A stretch of DNA of 64,000 bases from Amycolatopsis pretoriensis (GTDB lineage: Bacteria; Actinomycetota; Actinomycetes; Mycobacteriales; Pseudonocardiaceae), in the NCBI RefSeq assembly GCF_900107925.1, contig NZ_FNUJ01000012.1, forward strand, positions 62,001 through 126,000. The letters run 5' to 3'. The notes beneath the pieces are model-generated. The model was not told where the DNA came from. It ran no database searches and saw only the letters and a list, made by a program, of their open reading frames with translations. Made by a program: the position numbers and the translations under genes. Of the stretch, positions 25,112 through 34,100 are shown one piece after another (position 1 is the first letter of the stretch; the number at the start of each line of letters is the position of its first letter).

Positions 25112-26110
25112 TCAGCAGGACTGCTTGTAGAAGTACTGCGAGTTGGCGTCCATGTCCGCCTTGGTGATCGAGTGCAGCTCCGCGGTCAGGTTCCGCGTCA
25201 CCGGCTTGCCCTCGATGGCGGCCACGGCCTGCTGCACGCCCTGGGTGCCGATCGAGGCCGGGTCCTGGGCGATGAGCGCCTGGTACTGGCCGTTCTTCAG
25301 GCCCTCGACCTCCGACGGGCTGGCGTCGAAGCCGATCAGGTTGACCGCGCCGACCTTGCCCGCGTTGCGCAGGCCGGTCGCCGCGCCCTCGCCGGTGTTG
25401 AGGTTGGTGGCGAAGACGCCGATGAGGTCCGGCGTCGACGAGAGGGCCGCCGTCACCTTGGCCGCGGCCTGCTCCGGCTCGTTTTGGGTGAACTGGACGC
25501 CGATCGACTTCAGGTTCGGGGTGTTCTTCAGCTCGTCCTCGAAGCCCTTGGCGCGCGCGGCGGTCGTGGACGTGCCCGCGATCGTGTCGAGCACCAGCAC
25601 CGAGCCGCTCTTGCCGGCGGCCAGCTTCGCCATCGTCTGGGCCGCGAGCTTGCCACCCGACGCGTTGTCCGAGGAGACGGACGACGCGGCGACGCTCGTG
25701 TCCTTCAGCGACGTGTCGACCTCGACGATCTTCGCGCCGCGCGCCTTGACCTGCTGGATCGGCGCGAGCATCGCCGTGTCGTCGGTCGGGGCGATGAGCA
25801 GCGCCGCCGGCGGGTTGGAGCCGAGGGCGTTGACGAGCTGGGTCTGCATCGCCGCGTCGAACTTCTGCGGTGCCTGCGTGGTCAGCTCGTAGCCGAGCTT
25901 CTTGGCCTCGGCCTGCGCGCCGCACTGCAGTGAGATGTAGAACGGCTCGGCCTGCACGCCCGGGATGAGCGCCAGCTTCTTCGAGCCGGCCGAGTTGGCC
26001 TGGCTGTCGCCGGACCCGGTCTGCCCGACCGTGCCGGACCCGCAGGCGGTGAGCAGTGCCGCCGCGGAGACCACGGCACCCATGGCGGTGAGAGTCTTGG
26101 TCAGCTTCAT
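25112..26110 (-). CDS. Sugar ABC transporter substrate-binding lipoprotein (ribose/fructose type)
   Basis: 332 residues from the ATG at 26110, five bases after AGAGG. The signal peptide ends in the lipobox LLTACGS with the lipidated cysteine at residue 23. The mature part is a type I periplasmic-binding fold related to the RbsB/FrcB family (QAEPFYISLQCGAQAEAKKL, VLVLDTIAG, LIGFDASP). It ends in a cysteine. It captures a monosaccharide for the permease and ATPase encoded upstream. Given manA and GH92 mannosidases in the same regulon, mannose is the likely ligand (inference). Confidence 0.9.
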   Translation of the reverse strand: MKLTKTLTAMGAVVSAAALLTACGSGTVGQTGSGDSQANSAGSKKLALIPGVQAEPFYISLQCGAQAEAKKLGYELTTQAPQKFDAAMQTQLVNALGSNPPAALLIAPTDDTAMLAPIQQVKARGAKIVEVDTSLKDTSVAASSVSSDNASGGKLAAQTMAKLAAGKSGSVLVLDTIAGTSTTAARAKGFEDELKNTPNLKSIGVQFTQNEPEQAAAKVTAALSSTPDLIGVFATNLNTGEGAATGLRNAGKVGAVNLIGFDASPSEVEGLKNGQYQALIAQDPASIGTQGVQQAVAAIEGKPVTRNLTAELHSITKADMDANSQYFYKQSC

Positions 26111-26137
26111 AAGCACCTCTTTGTACTTGTGGGGAAC

Positions 26138-27181
26138 TCAGCGGGAGTTGCGGCGACGGCGGCGCCGCTGGTCGAACCAGACGGCGGCGATCAGCACGGC
26201 GCCGACGGCGATCATCTGCCAGAAGTCCTGGACGTGGGTGATGTTGAAGCCCTTCTTCAGCACCGCCGGGATGAACACGCCGATCACCGTGCCCAGTACC
26301 GTGCCGACGCCGCCGAAGAGGCTCGTCCCGCCCATCACGACCGCGGCGATCGCGTTGAGGTTGTCGGTGGTGTGCGCCGAAATCGTGGTCGACGCGTAGT
26401 ACGCCAGCGAGAGGAACCCGGCGATCCCGGCCAGGAAGCCCGTCAGCGTGTACACCTTCAGCAGGTGCGCGGTGACGCCGATGCCCGCGCGTCGAGCGCC
26501 TTCGGCGTTGGAGCCGACCGCGTAGGTGTAGCGGCCGAACTTCGTGGTGTGCAGCAGCCACGCGCCGATCAAGGTGATCACCACGGCGACGATGACCAGG
26601 TTCGGCACCACGCCGAACGAGGTGCCGTAGCCGAGGGTCTTGTTGAGGACCAGGGGGATGCTGCGCACGTCCGAGCCGTTGTTGAGCAGGTAGGCCGAGC
26701 CGAGCGCGGCGCCCATGGTGCCAAGGGTGACGATCAGCGGCGGGATCCCCGCCACCGCGATGAGGAAGCCGTTGACCAGCCCCCACACCGTCCCGGCGAC
26801 GACCGCCGCGAGCAGGCCGACGGTGATGACGCCCCAGCCCGCGTTCGACGCGTTGCCGCCGGACATCGCCTCCATCACCTTGCCGGCGACCATGCCGGAG
26901 AAGATCAGCACGGACCCGACGGACAGGTCGATGCCGGAGGTGATGATCACGAACGTCATCCCGACCGACAGCACCAGCAGCACCGCGGTCTCGATGAGCA
27001 GCGTCTGGAAGGTGAACAGCGTCGCGAACTCGCCGGGGGCGATCGCGCTGAACACGATGATCAGCGCGACGAGCACCAGCGCGATCCAGAACGTGTTGGC
27101 GCCGACCAGGCGCTTGCCGAGCGGCCGCTTGCCGAAGCCGGCGTCCGGTGCTTGCTGGATGTCCTTCGCGGGCGCGGTCAC
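26138..27181 (-). CDS. Sugar ABC transporter permease (RbsC/FrcC family)
   Basis: 347 residues from the GTG at 27181, overlapping the ATPase gene by 4 nt. Eight to ten hydrophobic segments and the family signature GIDLSVGSVLIFSGMVAG, plus GIPPLIVTLGTMGA and AVVMGGTSLFGG. The C-terminus is strongly basic (RRRRRRNSR). It forms the membrane channel for the monosaccharide importer. Confidence 0.92.
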   Translation of the reverse strand: MTAPAKDIQQAPDAGFGKRPLGKRLVGANTFWIALVLVALIIVFSAIAPGEFATLFTFQTLLIETAVLLVLSVGMTFVIITSGIDLSVGSVLIFSGMVAGKVMEAMSGGNASNAGWGVITVGLLAAVVAGTVWGLVNGFLIAVAGIPPLIVTLGTMGAALGSAYLLNNGSDVRSIPLVLNKTLGYGTSFGVVPNLVIVAVVITLIGAWLLHTTKFGRYTYAVGSNAEGARRAGIGVTAHLLKVYTLTGFLAGIAGFLSLAYYASTTISAHTTDNLNAIAAVVMGGTSLFGGVGTVLGTVIGVFIPAVLKKGFNITHVQDFWQMIAVGAVLIAAVWFDQRRRRRRNSR

Positions 27182-27942
27182 GCGGCCTCCTCCTGCACGA
27201 GTGCCCCGGTCATCGCGGCGACGAGGTCTTCGAGCTTCGTGTCCGACCCGGTGAACCGGGCCACGCGCTTGCCGAGCCGCAGCACCTCGACGCGGTCGGC
27301 GACCGACAGCACCTCGGGCATGTTGTGGCTGATCAGCACGACGGCGATGCCCTTGTCGCGCACCTTCTTGATGACGTCGAGCACGCGCTCGCGCTGCACG
27401 ACGCCCAGCGCCGCGGTCGGCTCGTCCATGAACACGACCTTCGACGCCCAGACGACCGAGCGCGCGACCGCGACGCTCTGGCGCTGCCCGCCGGACAGCG
27501 AGCCGATCGGGACGTCGGTGCTCTGCAGCGTCACGCCGAGGCGCTGGAACTCCTCGATCGCCTGGCGCCGCATCTCGGCCTTGTCGAGCATGCCGAGCTT
27601 GCCGAGGATGCCCTTGCGGTGGATCTCGCGGCCGAGGAAGAGGTTGGCTGCCGGGTCCAGTTCGGGGGCGACGGCCAGGTCCTGGTACACGGTCTCGATG
27701 CCCATCCGCCGCGCCGTGGTCGGCGAGTCGAAGCGCACGTCCTTGCCGTCGAGCAGGATCTTGCCCGACGTCGGCTGCTCCGCGCCGGAGAGGCACTTGA
27801 CCAGGGTGGACTTGCCGGCGCCGTTGTCGCCGATCAACGCCGTCACCTCGCCGGCGCGTGCCTGGAAGGACGCGCCGCGCAGGGCTTCGACGGATCCGTA
27901 GTGCTTGGTCAGGTCGACCGCGTCCAGGAGGATTTCGCTCAT
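27178..27942 (-). CDS. Sugar ABC transporter ATP-binding protein (FrcA type, single domain)
   Basis: 254 residues, ATG at 27942 overlapping the manA stop. Walker A GDNGAGKST (about residues 38-46), signature LSGGQRQ, Walker B VVFMDEPTAAL and the H-loop ISHN. It has a single nucleotide-binding domain rather than the duplicated RbsA form, so it should act as a homodimer. Energises monosaccharide import. Confidence 0.93.
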   Translation of the reverse strand: MSEILLDAVDLTKHYGSVEALRGASFQARAGEVTALIGDNGAGKSTLVKCLSGAEQPTSGKILLDGKDVRFDSPTTARRMGIETVYQDLAVAPELDPAANLFLGREIHRKGILGKLGMLDKAEMRRQAIEEFQRLGVTLQSTDVPIGSLSGGQRQSVAVARSVVWASKVVFMDEPTAALGVVQRERVLDVIKKVRDKGIAVVLISHNMPEVLSVADRVEVLRLGKRVARFTGSDTKLEDLVAAMTGALVQEEAA

Positions 27943-28976
27943 CCGTGCCTCTCTTCCGGCGCCGGCGGTCGGCAGCGGATCACCGTCGCCGTGCCGGACA
28001 GCTCGGTCTGGCCGGCGTCGAACGGGACGACGTAGGTGTCGCCCTTCGTCAGCGCGTGCTCGCCGCCGTGCTCGGTGCGCAGGGTGCCTTCGCCGTCGAG
28101 GACGACGAGCACCGCGAACGACGGATCGAGTGACAACGTTGTCACCTTGTCCGTCCGCAGCTGCTCGGCTCGGAAGAACCGCTCCGAGCCGCCGGCCAGC
28201 AGGTCCACTGTGGACGCGTGATCGCCCGCCGTGCGCTTGATGATGGTGCCGAGCCGCTCGGTGTCCCAGCCGGACGTGTCCAGTGCCTCGATCGCGGTGT
28301 CGAAGCCGAGGCCGAGGTGGCCCTTCTCCGGGGACGCGAGGAAGTCCCGCCACTCGATCGTCAGCGAGAAGTCCGTCGGCTGCTGCAGCTCGACGACGAA
28401 GACGCCTTCGCCGATCGCGTGCGGCAGGCCGGCCGGGATGTAGACGGTGTCGCCGGCGGTCACCGGGACGCTGTTCAGCGCGCCCAGCATCGAGGGCACG
28501 TCCTGCTCCCGCGTCCACTCGGACACGGTCGCCTTGGACAGCGTCTCCTTGAAGCCGGGGTAGACGCGCGGGTCGTCGCCGTAGGTGCCGACCACGATCC
28601 ACGCCTCGGTCTTGCCGAAGTGGGAGTCGAAGTGCTGTTTCGCGAACGTGTCGTCCGGGTGGAAGTGCACGGGCAGCCGCTGGCCCGCGTCGAGCAGCTT
28701 GACCAGCAGCCCGGTCGACGTCCCGAGCGCCTCCATGTGCTTGGCGCCGAGCCAGGCGTTCGGGTTCGCCACGACGGCGTCACGCAGCCACGCGCCGTCG
28801 GGCAGCCGGGTCAGGCCGTTCGTGTCCTGGCCGAACATGGTGCTCACCGACGCGACCCAGTCCTCCGGGCCGAACTTCTTGTCCGACGAGGCCCCGCGCA
28901 GAGTGGCGATGGCGTCGCCGCCGCGGTAGAACTGCGGCGGCTGGTTGGCCGGGAGCCGGATGGGTTCGAGGGTCAC
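27939..28976 (-). CDS. manA: Mannose-6-phosphate isomerase, class I
   Basis: 345 residues. Cupin-type isomerase with metal ligands visible in LPVHFHPDD (two histidines), KTEAWIV (glutamate) and GLPHAIGEGV (histidine). It converts mannose 6-phosphate to fructose 6-phosphate. It overlaps the lacI gene before and the ATPase gene after by 4 nt each, so imported mannose is routed into glycolysis within one operon. The coding sequence also contains a perfect copy of the operon's operator (28130-28145). Confidence 0.9.
   Translation of the reverse strand: MTLEPIRLPANQPPQFYRGGDAIATLRGASSDKKFGPEDWVASVSTMFGQDTNGLTRLPDGAWLRDAVVANPNAWLGAKHMEALGTSTGLLVKLLDAGQRLPVHFHPDDTFAKQHFDSHFGKTEAWIVVGTYGDDPRVYPGFKETLSKATVSEWTREQDVPSMLGALNSVPVTAGDTVYIPAGLPHAIGEGVFVVELQQPTDFSLTIEWRDFLASPEKGHLGLGFDTAIEALDTSGWDTERLGTIIKRTAGDHASTVDLLAGGSERFFRAEQLRTDKVTTLSLDPSFAVLVVLDGEGTLRTEHGGEHALTKGDTYVVPFDAGQTELSGTATVIRCRPPAPEERHG
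28130..28145. promoter_or_regulatory. Perfect 16-bp palindromic LacI-family operator inside manA
   Basis: GTGACAACGTTGTCAC is fully self-complementary and contains the same 12-mer as the site at the lacI start. It lies within manA (encoding KVTTL), about 1.9 kb from the other copy. It may be an auxiliary operator for looping or roadblock repression. Confidence 0.7.
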
Positions 28977-30025
28977 GGGGCGACCTCACCGGAACCGCGG
29001 GCGACGAGATGCACGGGCAGGACTACCTTTCTGGGCGGGGACTGATCTCCTTGGACGCGCGCGAAGAGCAGCTCGGCCGCGGCGTGGCCGAGCGCGCTCA
29101 CGTCGTGCGCGACGACGGTGACCGGCGGGTCGAGCAGGTCCGCCAGCTCGAAGTCGTCGAAGCCGACCATCGCCGGGCGGTACTCGGCGTGGGCCAGCGC
29201 GCGCAGCAGGTGCACGGCGACCCGGTTGTTGCCCGCGATCACGGCGGTCGCCGCGTCCGGGCCGTGCAGCAGCCGCTTCACCGCGTCGCCGATGCCCTCC
29301 TGCGTCGGCGTCCGCATCGAGACCAGGGACTCGTCGTAGGAGATGCCGTTGCGGACGCAGCCCTCGCGGAACCCCCGCAGGCGCTCGGCCGCGGTGAAGA
29401 TGTCGGGGCTGTCGCCCAGGAACGCGATCCGGCGGTGACCGTGCTTCGCCAGGTGCGTGACCGCTTCGATGGTGCCGCCGAGGTTGTCGACCAGCACGGT
29501 GTCGGCCACGATGTCGCCGGCCGGGCGGTCGATGAACACCACCGGGGTGCCCGCGCGCATCTCCGGCACCAGGTAGCCGTGCTGCAGGCCGGCCGGGACG
29601 ACGAGGATGCCGTCCACCCGCCGCGCGCAGAACTCGAGCACGAGCTCGCGCTCGCGGTCGGAGTTCTCCTCGGACGAGCCGGTGAGCACCTGGCGCCCGA
29701 ACGACGTCGCGATGCGCTCGACCGCGCGGTTCAGCTCGGAGTAGAAGGGGTTGCCGACGTCCTCGACGATCAGCCCGATGGTGCCGGTCGTCGACCCGCG
29801 GCGCAGGTTGCGCGCGCCCAGGTTGCGCCGGAACCCCAGCTGCTCGATGGCCGCCATGACCCGCTCGGCGGTGTCCGGGTGCACCGCCGGTTCGTCGTTG
29901 ACCACGCGCGAGACGGTCTTGATGCTCACGCCCGCCAGCCGTGCCACGTCGCTCATGGTGGCGCGTCTGCTCGCGGTGCGCGGGGCACCGTCCCGGTCCC
30001 GGCCGGGGGGAGACAACGTTGTCAT
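28973..30025 (-). CDS. LacI-family transcriptional regulator of the mannose/GH92 regulon
   Basis: 350 residues from the ATG at 30025. The helix-turn-helix is at about residues 23-45 (TMSDVARLAGVSIKTVSRVV), followed by a hinge and a sugar-binding domain (TIGLIVEDVGNPFYSELNRA). No Shine-Dalgarno is visible at 30025, so the transcript may be leaderless; an internal ATG (29956) at the HTH is an alternative. The operator GACAACGTTGTC overlaps the start codon, arguing for autorepression. First gene of a five-gene operon with manA and the sugar ABC transporter. The inducer is likely mannose or a mannobiose (inference). Confidence 0.9.
   Translation of the reverse strand: MTTLSPPGRDRDGAPRTASRRATMSDVARLAGVSIKTVSRVVNDEPAVHPDTAERVMAAIEQLGFRRNLGARNLRRGSTTGTIGLIVEDVGNPFYSELNRAVERIATSFGRQVLTGSSEENSDRERELVLEFCARRVDGILVVPAGLQHGYLVPEMRAGTPVVFIDRPAGDIVADTVLVDNLGGTIEAVTHLAKHGHRRIAFLGDSPDIFTAAERLRGFREGCVRNGISYDESLVSMRTPTQEGIGDAVKRLLHGPDAATAVIAGNNRVAVHLLRALAHAEYRPAMVGFDDFELADLLDPPVTVVAHDVSALGHAAAELLFARVQGDQSPPRKVVLPVHLVARGSGEVAP
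30012..30023. promoter_or_regulatory. LacI operator at the lacI start codon
   Basis: GACAACGTTGTC, a perfect 12-bp palindrome with the central CG typical of LacI/CcpA-type sites. Its last base is the first base read of the lacI ATG complement, so bound repressor would cover the transcription start region. Confidence 0.8.
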
Positions 30026-30213
30026 AGTGACCGGGATTGAACGCCAAGACCCGGTGGCTTGTCAACGCCTGGTGCGAGGATTGTGCCGATTCGGCTACCG
30101 ACGTCGTAGGACAGACGGCTGATCACACTGTCTTGAAGTGGACAGGTCTTGACGAGACCTCTTGACGATCCGGTGAGCCGCTGCCCAAGGTGACCCGGTT
30201 CGACCGACTGCGC

Positions 30214-30225
30214 GACAAGGTTGTC
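30214..30225. promoter_or_regulatory. LacI operator upstream of first GH92 gene
   Basis: GACAAGGTTGTC, one central mismatch from the perfect palindrome at 30012. It is 40 bp upstream of the GH92 start and 202 bp centre to centre from the lacI copy, placing both divergent transcription units under the same repressor. Confidence 0.75.
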
Positions 30226-30264
30226 ATCACACCGTTTCTGGTCGCGCTGACGAGGTGAAAGGCG

Positions 30265-33200
30265 ATGGCCATGGCGCGATTGCGCTTCAGAGCCGGTTTG
30301 ACCTTTTTGACCCTGGCGGTGACGGCAGCGGTGGCTCCCGCTGTCCCCGCGATGGCCGCTCAGAGCACGGATTTCGCGAAGTGGGTCAACCCCTTCGTGG
30401 GCACCCGTCCCGGTGGCGCCGACCACGGCACCGGGGGCGGTGCCGGCAACACGTTCCCGGGCGCGGTCGCGCCGTTCGGCATGGTCCAGTGGAGCCCGGA
30501 CACGGTGAAGTCCCAGCCGGGCGGGTACTTCTACGACGACAACGCCCTCACCGGGTTCAGCCTGACGCACCTTTCGGGTGCCGGCTGTTCGACCTATGAG
30601 GACATCCCGTTCATCCCTTATGTCGGCGAAGTGACGACTTCCCCGGCGACCGACCCCTCGCACTACACGTCGAAGTTCTCGCACGCCAACGAACACGCGA
30701 CCGCGGGCGCCTACGACGTCACCCTCGACAGTGGGGCGAAGGTCGAGCTGAGCGCGACCCAGCGCACCGGCTCCGCGCGGCTGACCTACCCGGCCGGTGC
30801 GTCCTCGACGTTGCTGGTCAACACCTCCGGCTCGGTCAACGGCACCGACGACGCGTCGATCACCATCGGCAAGGACACCATCAGCGGCTGGGCCACGAGC
30901 GGCCGCTTCTGCGGCGCGCAGAACAGCTACCGCGTCTACTTCTCGGCCAAGTTCGACACGCCGTTCGCGTCCATCGGCACGTGGAAGAACGGCGCCGTGA
31001 CGCCGAACAAGGCCGCGGAAACCGGTGGTGCCAAGGCGAAGGTCGCGCAGCCCAACGGCGTGAACGCGTCGATCGCGCGCACCGCCACGGCCAAGCAGCA
31101 GAACACCACCGTGAGCGGTCCGGGCAGCGGCGGGTACGTCACCTTCGCCAACCTCAACGGCGCCCAGGTGAACGTCCAGGTCGGACTGTCCTTTGTGTCC
31201 GTCGACGGCGCGAAGGCTAACCTCAAGGCCGAGAACACCGGCAAGTCGTTCGACAAGGTGGCCGCGGGAGCGCGGAAGGCCTGGAACGACCAGCTCGGCA
31301 AGATCGCCGTCACCGGCGGCTCCGACGCGGACATGACGACGTTCTACACGTCGCTGTACCACTCGCTGATCCAGCCGAACGTCTTCTCCGATGTGGACGG
31401 TCAGTACATCGGCTTCGACGGGCGGGTGCACAAGGCCGACAAGGGCCACGCGATGTACACCAACTTCTCCGGCTGGGACATCTACCGTTCGGAGATCCCG
31501 CTCCTGGCGACGATCGACCCGAAGCAGACCTCGGACATCGTCCGGTCGATGATGGCCTACGCCGAGCAGGGCGGCTCGTGGGACCGCTGGACGGTCGCCA
31601 ACGACTACACCGGCGTCATGAACGGCGACCCGTACCACATCATCGTCTCCAGCGCGTACGCGTTCGGCGCCCGTGACTTCGACGCCCAGAAGGCGTTGCT
31701 GCTCATGATCAAGGGCGCCACCCAGCCGACCCAGGGCTACACCGAGCGGCCGGGCCTGGACGACTACCAGAAGCTGGGTTACGTGCCCGGCGCCGGCGCG
31801 GACACGCTCGAGTACACCAGCGCCGACTTCTCCATCGCCCAGTTCGCCAAGCGGCTCGGCGACAGCGCGACGTACACGACGTTCATGAAGCGCGCGCAGA
31901 ACTGGCAGAACCTCTACAACCCGGGGACCGGGCACCTGCAGCCGCGCAACGCGGACGGCTCGTTCGCCGGCACCTACGACCCCGCCAGCTCACAGGGCTG
32001 GGTCGAGGGCAACGGCGCGCAGTACGAGTGGATGGTGCCCTACGACCTCGGCGGCGTCGTGACGGCGTTCGGCGGGAACACCGCGACCCAGTCGCGGCTG
32101 GACACCTTCTTCACCCAGCTGAACGCGGGCACGCAGGAGCCGTACGCCTTCATGGGCAACGAGCCGAACTCCAACGCGCCCTACGTGTATTCGTACGCGG
32201 GCGCGCCGGCCAAGACCCAGGGGATCGTGCACCGCTCGATGGACGAGCTGTACAACCCGCGTCCCGAAGGCCTGATCGGCAACGACGACCTCGGCCAGAT
32301 GTCGGCGTGGTACGTCTGGTCGGCGCTCGGCATCTACCCGGAGATCCCAGGCCGCGCCGAGACGCTGCTCGTCACCCCGCGCTTCGAGCACGCCGTGCTC
32401 ACCACCGGCGCGGGCAAGAAGATCACGATCAACGCGCCGGGCACCGGCGACTACGTGGGCAGCTTGAAGGTCAACGGCGGCGCGGCGGCGAAGGCGTGGC
32501 TGCCGGAGGCGCTGATCTCCAGCGGCGGCACGCTCGACTACACGCGGTCCGCCACGGCGACCTCGTGGGGCAGCGCGACGGCCGACGCCCCGCCGTCGTT
32601 CCGCGAGCAGGAGAAGCCGAGCCTGTCCTTCGTGGACCCGGCCCGCGCGGTGACGCCCGCGGGGTCGACGTCCAAGGCGTCGGTCGGGGTCCAGGACCTT
32701 TCGGGCGTCGCCCGGACCTGGACCTACAGCGCGGGCAGCGTCGACGGGATCACGCTGACCCCGGCGACGGGCAGCATCGCGGTGCCCGCCGCGGGCAAGG
32801 CCCAGGCCGAGTTGACGGTCAGCGTCCCGGCCGGGCTGGCCGACGGCGCGCGGCGCATCCCGGTGACGTTCTCCGCGCCGGGAGTCGCGTCCTCGCAGGC
32901 CGTCCTGACGGTGTTGGTGGCGCAGCCGAACAGCTGGCTGGCCACGGTGAACAACGCCGGCATCTCCCCGGACTCGAACTCGGGCGCGGCCAACTTCGAC
33001 GGCGGCGGCTGGAGCTACTCGGCCGACGCCCTCGCCGCGGCCGGCGCCACCCCGGGCGGCACGGTCACCAGTGACGGCATCAAGTTCACCTGGCCGGCGT
33101 TCCCGGCGGGCGACCCGGACAACGTCGTCGCCGGCGGCCAGACGGTGAACGTGACCGGTTCGGGCCGGCTCGCGCTGCTCGGCTCGGCGTCCAACGGCAA

Positions 33201-33495
33201 CGCGTCCGGCACGCTGACGCTGACCTACACCGACGGCACGACGTCCACCGCGACCATCGGGTTCTCCGACTGGACCCTCGGCGGCGGCGGCGCCCAGCCG
33301 GCGTTCGGCAACCGGATCGTGCTGTCCACGCCGTACCGCAACGCTTCGGGCGGCGACCCGCAGCAAATCCGCACGATGGTGTTCGGCACCAACCCGATCA
33401 CCCTGGCCGCGGGCAAGACCCTTGCCAGCGTGACGCTGCCGGACAACGTCAGCGGTGGTGCGTTGCACGTGTTCGCCATCGGCGTCGGCGCGTAG
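30265..33495 (+). CDS. Secreted GH92 family alpha-mannosidase, large form
   Basis: 1076 residues, ATG at 30265 seven bases after GAGGTG. A signal peptide ends near AMAAQS (residue about 32). The GH92 N-terminal beta-sandwich starts at VNPFVGTRPGG and contains GNTFPGAVAPFGMVQWSPDT. The catalytic (alpha/alpha)6 part shows WVEGNGAQYEWMVPYDL with the likely acid glutamate and GNDDLGQMSAWYVWSALG with the aspartate cluster of the base. After about residue 780 come an Ig-like NEW3-type domain and a C-terminal beta-sandwich, probable carbohydrate- or wall-binding modules. GH92 enzymes are calcium-dependent exo-alpha-mannosidases, mostly alpha-1,2. Operator upstream links it to LacI. Confidence 0.93.
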   Translation: MAMARLRFRAGLTFLTLAVTAAVAPAVPAMAAQSTDFAKWVNPFVGTRPGGADHGTGGGAGNTFPGAVAPFGMVQWSPDTVKSQPGGYFYDDNALTGFSLTHLSGAGCSTYEDIPFIPYVGEVTTSPATDPSHYTSKFSHANEHATAGAYDVTLDSGAKVELSATQRTGSARLTYPAGASSTLLVNTSGSVNGTDDASITIGKDTISGWATSGRFCGAQNSYRVYFSAKFDTPFASIGTWKNGAVTPNKAAETGGAKAKVAQPNGVNASIARTATAKQQNTTVSGPGSGGYVTFANLNGAQVNVQVGLSFVSVDGAKANLKAENTGKSFDKVAAGARKAWNDQLGKIAVTGGSDADMTTFYTSLYHSLIQPNVFSDVDGQYIGFDGRVHKADKGHAMYTNFSGWDIYRSEIPLLATIDPKQTSDIVRSMMAYAEQGGSWDRWTVANDYTGVMNGDPYHIIVSSAYAFGARDFDAQKALLLMIKGATQPTQGYTERPGLDDYQKLGYVPGAGADTLEYTSADFSIAQFAKRLGDSATYTTFMKRAQNWQNLYNPGTGHLQPRNADGSFAGTYDPASSQGWVEGNGAQYEWMVPYDLGGVVTAFGGNTATQSRLDTFFTQLNAGTQEPYAFMGNEPNSNAPYVYSYAGAPAKTQGIVHRSMDELYNPRPEGLIGNDDLGQMSAWYVWSALGIYPEIPGRAETLLVTPRFEHAVLTTGAGKKITINAPGTGDYVGSLKVNGGAAAKAWLPEALISSGGTLDYTRSATATSWGSATADAPPSFREQEKPSLSFVDPARAVTPAGSTSKASVGVQDLSGVARTWTYSAGSVDGITLTPATGSIAVPAAGKAQAELTVSVPAGLADGARRIPVTFSAPGVASSQAVLTVLVAQPNSWLATVNNAGISPDSNSGAANFDGGGWSYSADALAAAGATPGGTVTSDGIKFTWPAFPAGDPDNVVAGGQTVNVTGSGRLALLGSASNGNASGTLTLTYTDGTTSTATIGFSDWTLGGGGAQPAFGNRIVLSTPYRNASGGDPQQIRTMVFGTNPITLAAGKTLASVTLPDNVSGGALHVFAIGVGA

Positions 33496-33510
33496 CCGAC
33501 CGAAAACGGC

Positions 33511-33537
33511 GGCCCCCTCCCCGCGCGGGAGGGGGCC
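33511..33537 (+). terminator. Hairpin terminator after first GH92 gene
   Basis: GGCCCCCTCCC (33511-33521) pairs perfectly with GGGAGGGGGCC (33527-33537), loop of five, followed by GTTCCC. It separates the mannosidase gene from the tail locus. Confidence 0.85.
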
Positions 33538-33582
33538 GTTCCCATGTCCGGATCCGGCCATCGTCATCGCCCGTTCGGACGC

Positions 33583-33610
33583 TTACGCACGATGATCTCT
33601 GGGTTAGGTT
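33583..33610 (+). promoter_or_regulatory. Candidate promoter of tail locus
   Basis: A -35-like TTACGC (33583-33588) and a -10-like TAGGTT (33605-33610) with 16-bp spacing lie between the terminator and the first tail gene. No other promoter-like element is obvious in this gap. No LacI operator copy is seen here. Confidence 0.35.
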
Positions 33611-33649
33611 GAGGCCACCCCAAGGGGAGTGGGGAGGTGGGGGTCGATC

Positions 33650-34069
33650 GTGCCGGTTTCGCTGGAACCGTTGGTATTCCCGGATGTCGAGCAGGCGGTC
33701 GCGGAGTTCCTCCGCGCCCGGCCCGAGCTGTCCGGCGTCCCGGTGGGGTCGTCGGTCCCGCCGGGCTTCGACGGGACGCAGCGCGCCGTCGTGCTCACCC
33801 GGCTCGGCGGCGTCTACCTCGACGACGACCGGCTCGACAACGCGGAGGTGCGGCTGGACTCCTACGGTCCGGACAAGACCGCCGCGCACGCGGTCGCGCT
33901 GGCCGTGCGGGGCGTGCTGCCGCTGCTGGGGGTTTCCGGCGGGACGGTGTTCCCCGACGTGACCGAACTCCAAGGGCCGTGCTTCGTGCTCGACCGGAGG
34001 CATTCCGACGCGAACCGGTACGTCATGCGGTACCGGTTCGCCGCGCAAGTCGTATCCAGATCGGCCTGA
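33650..34069 (+). CDS. Tail terminator/completion-like protein
   Basis: 139 residues from the GTG at 33650; an in-frame GTG at 33629 is too close to its AAGGGGA to be preferred. It begins VPVSLEPLVFPDVEQAVAEFL and shows the alternating alpha/beta pattern with LDSYGPDKTAAHAVALAVRG and a terminal RYVMRYRFAAQVV strand seen in the small proteins encoded just before the tail tube gene of actinophages. These cap the tail tube and set its end. Assignment rests mainly on position and size. First gene of the tail locus, 31 bp before the tube gene. Confidence 0.65.
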   Translation: MPVSLEPLVFPDVEQAVAEFLRARPELSGVPVGSSVPPGFDGTQRAVVLTRLGGVYLDDDRLDNAEVRLDSYGPDKTAAHAVALAVRGVLPLLGVSGGTVFPDVTELQGPCFVLDRRHSDANRYVMRYRFAAQVVSRSA

Positions 34070-34100
34070 ACGGGCCGGCGGCGCAGTGGGAGGGCTGCTC

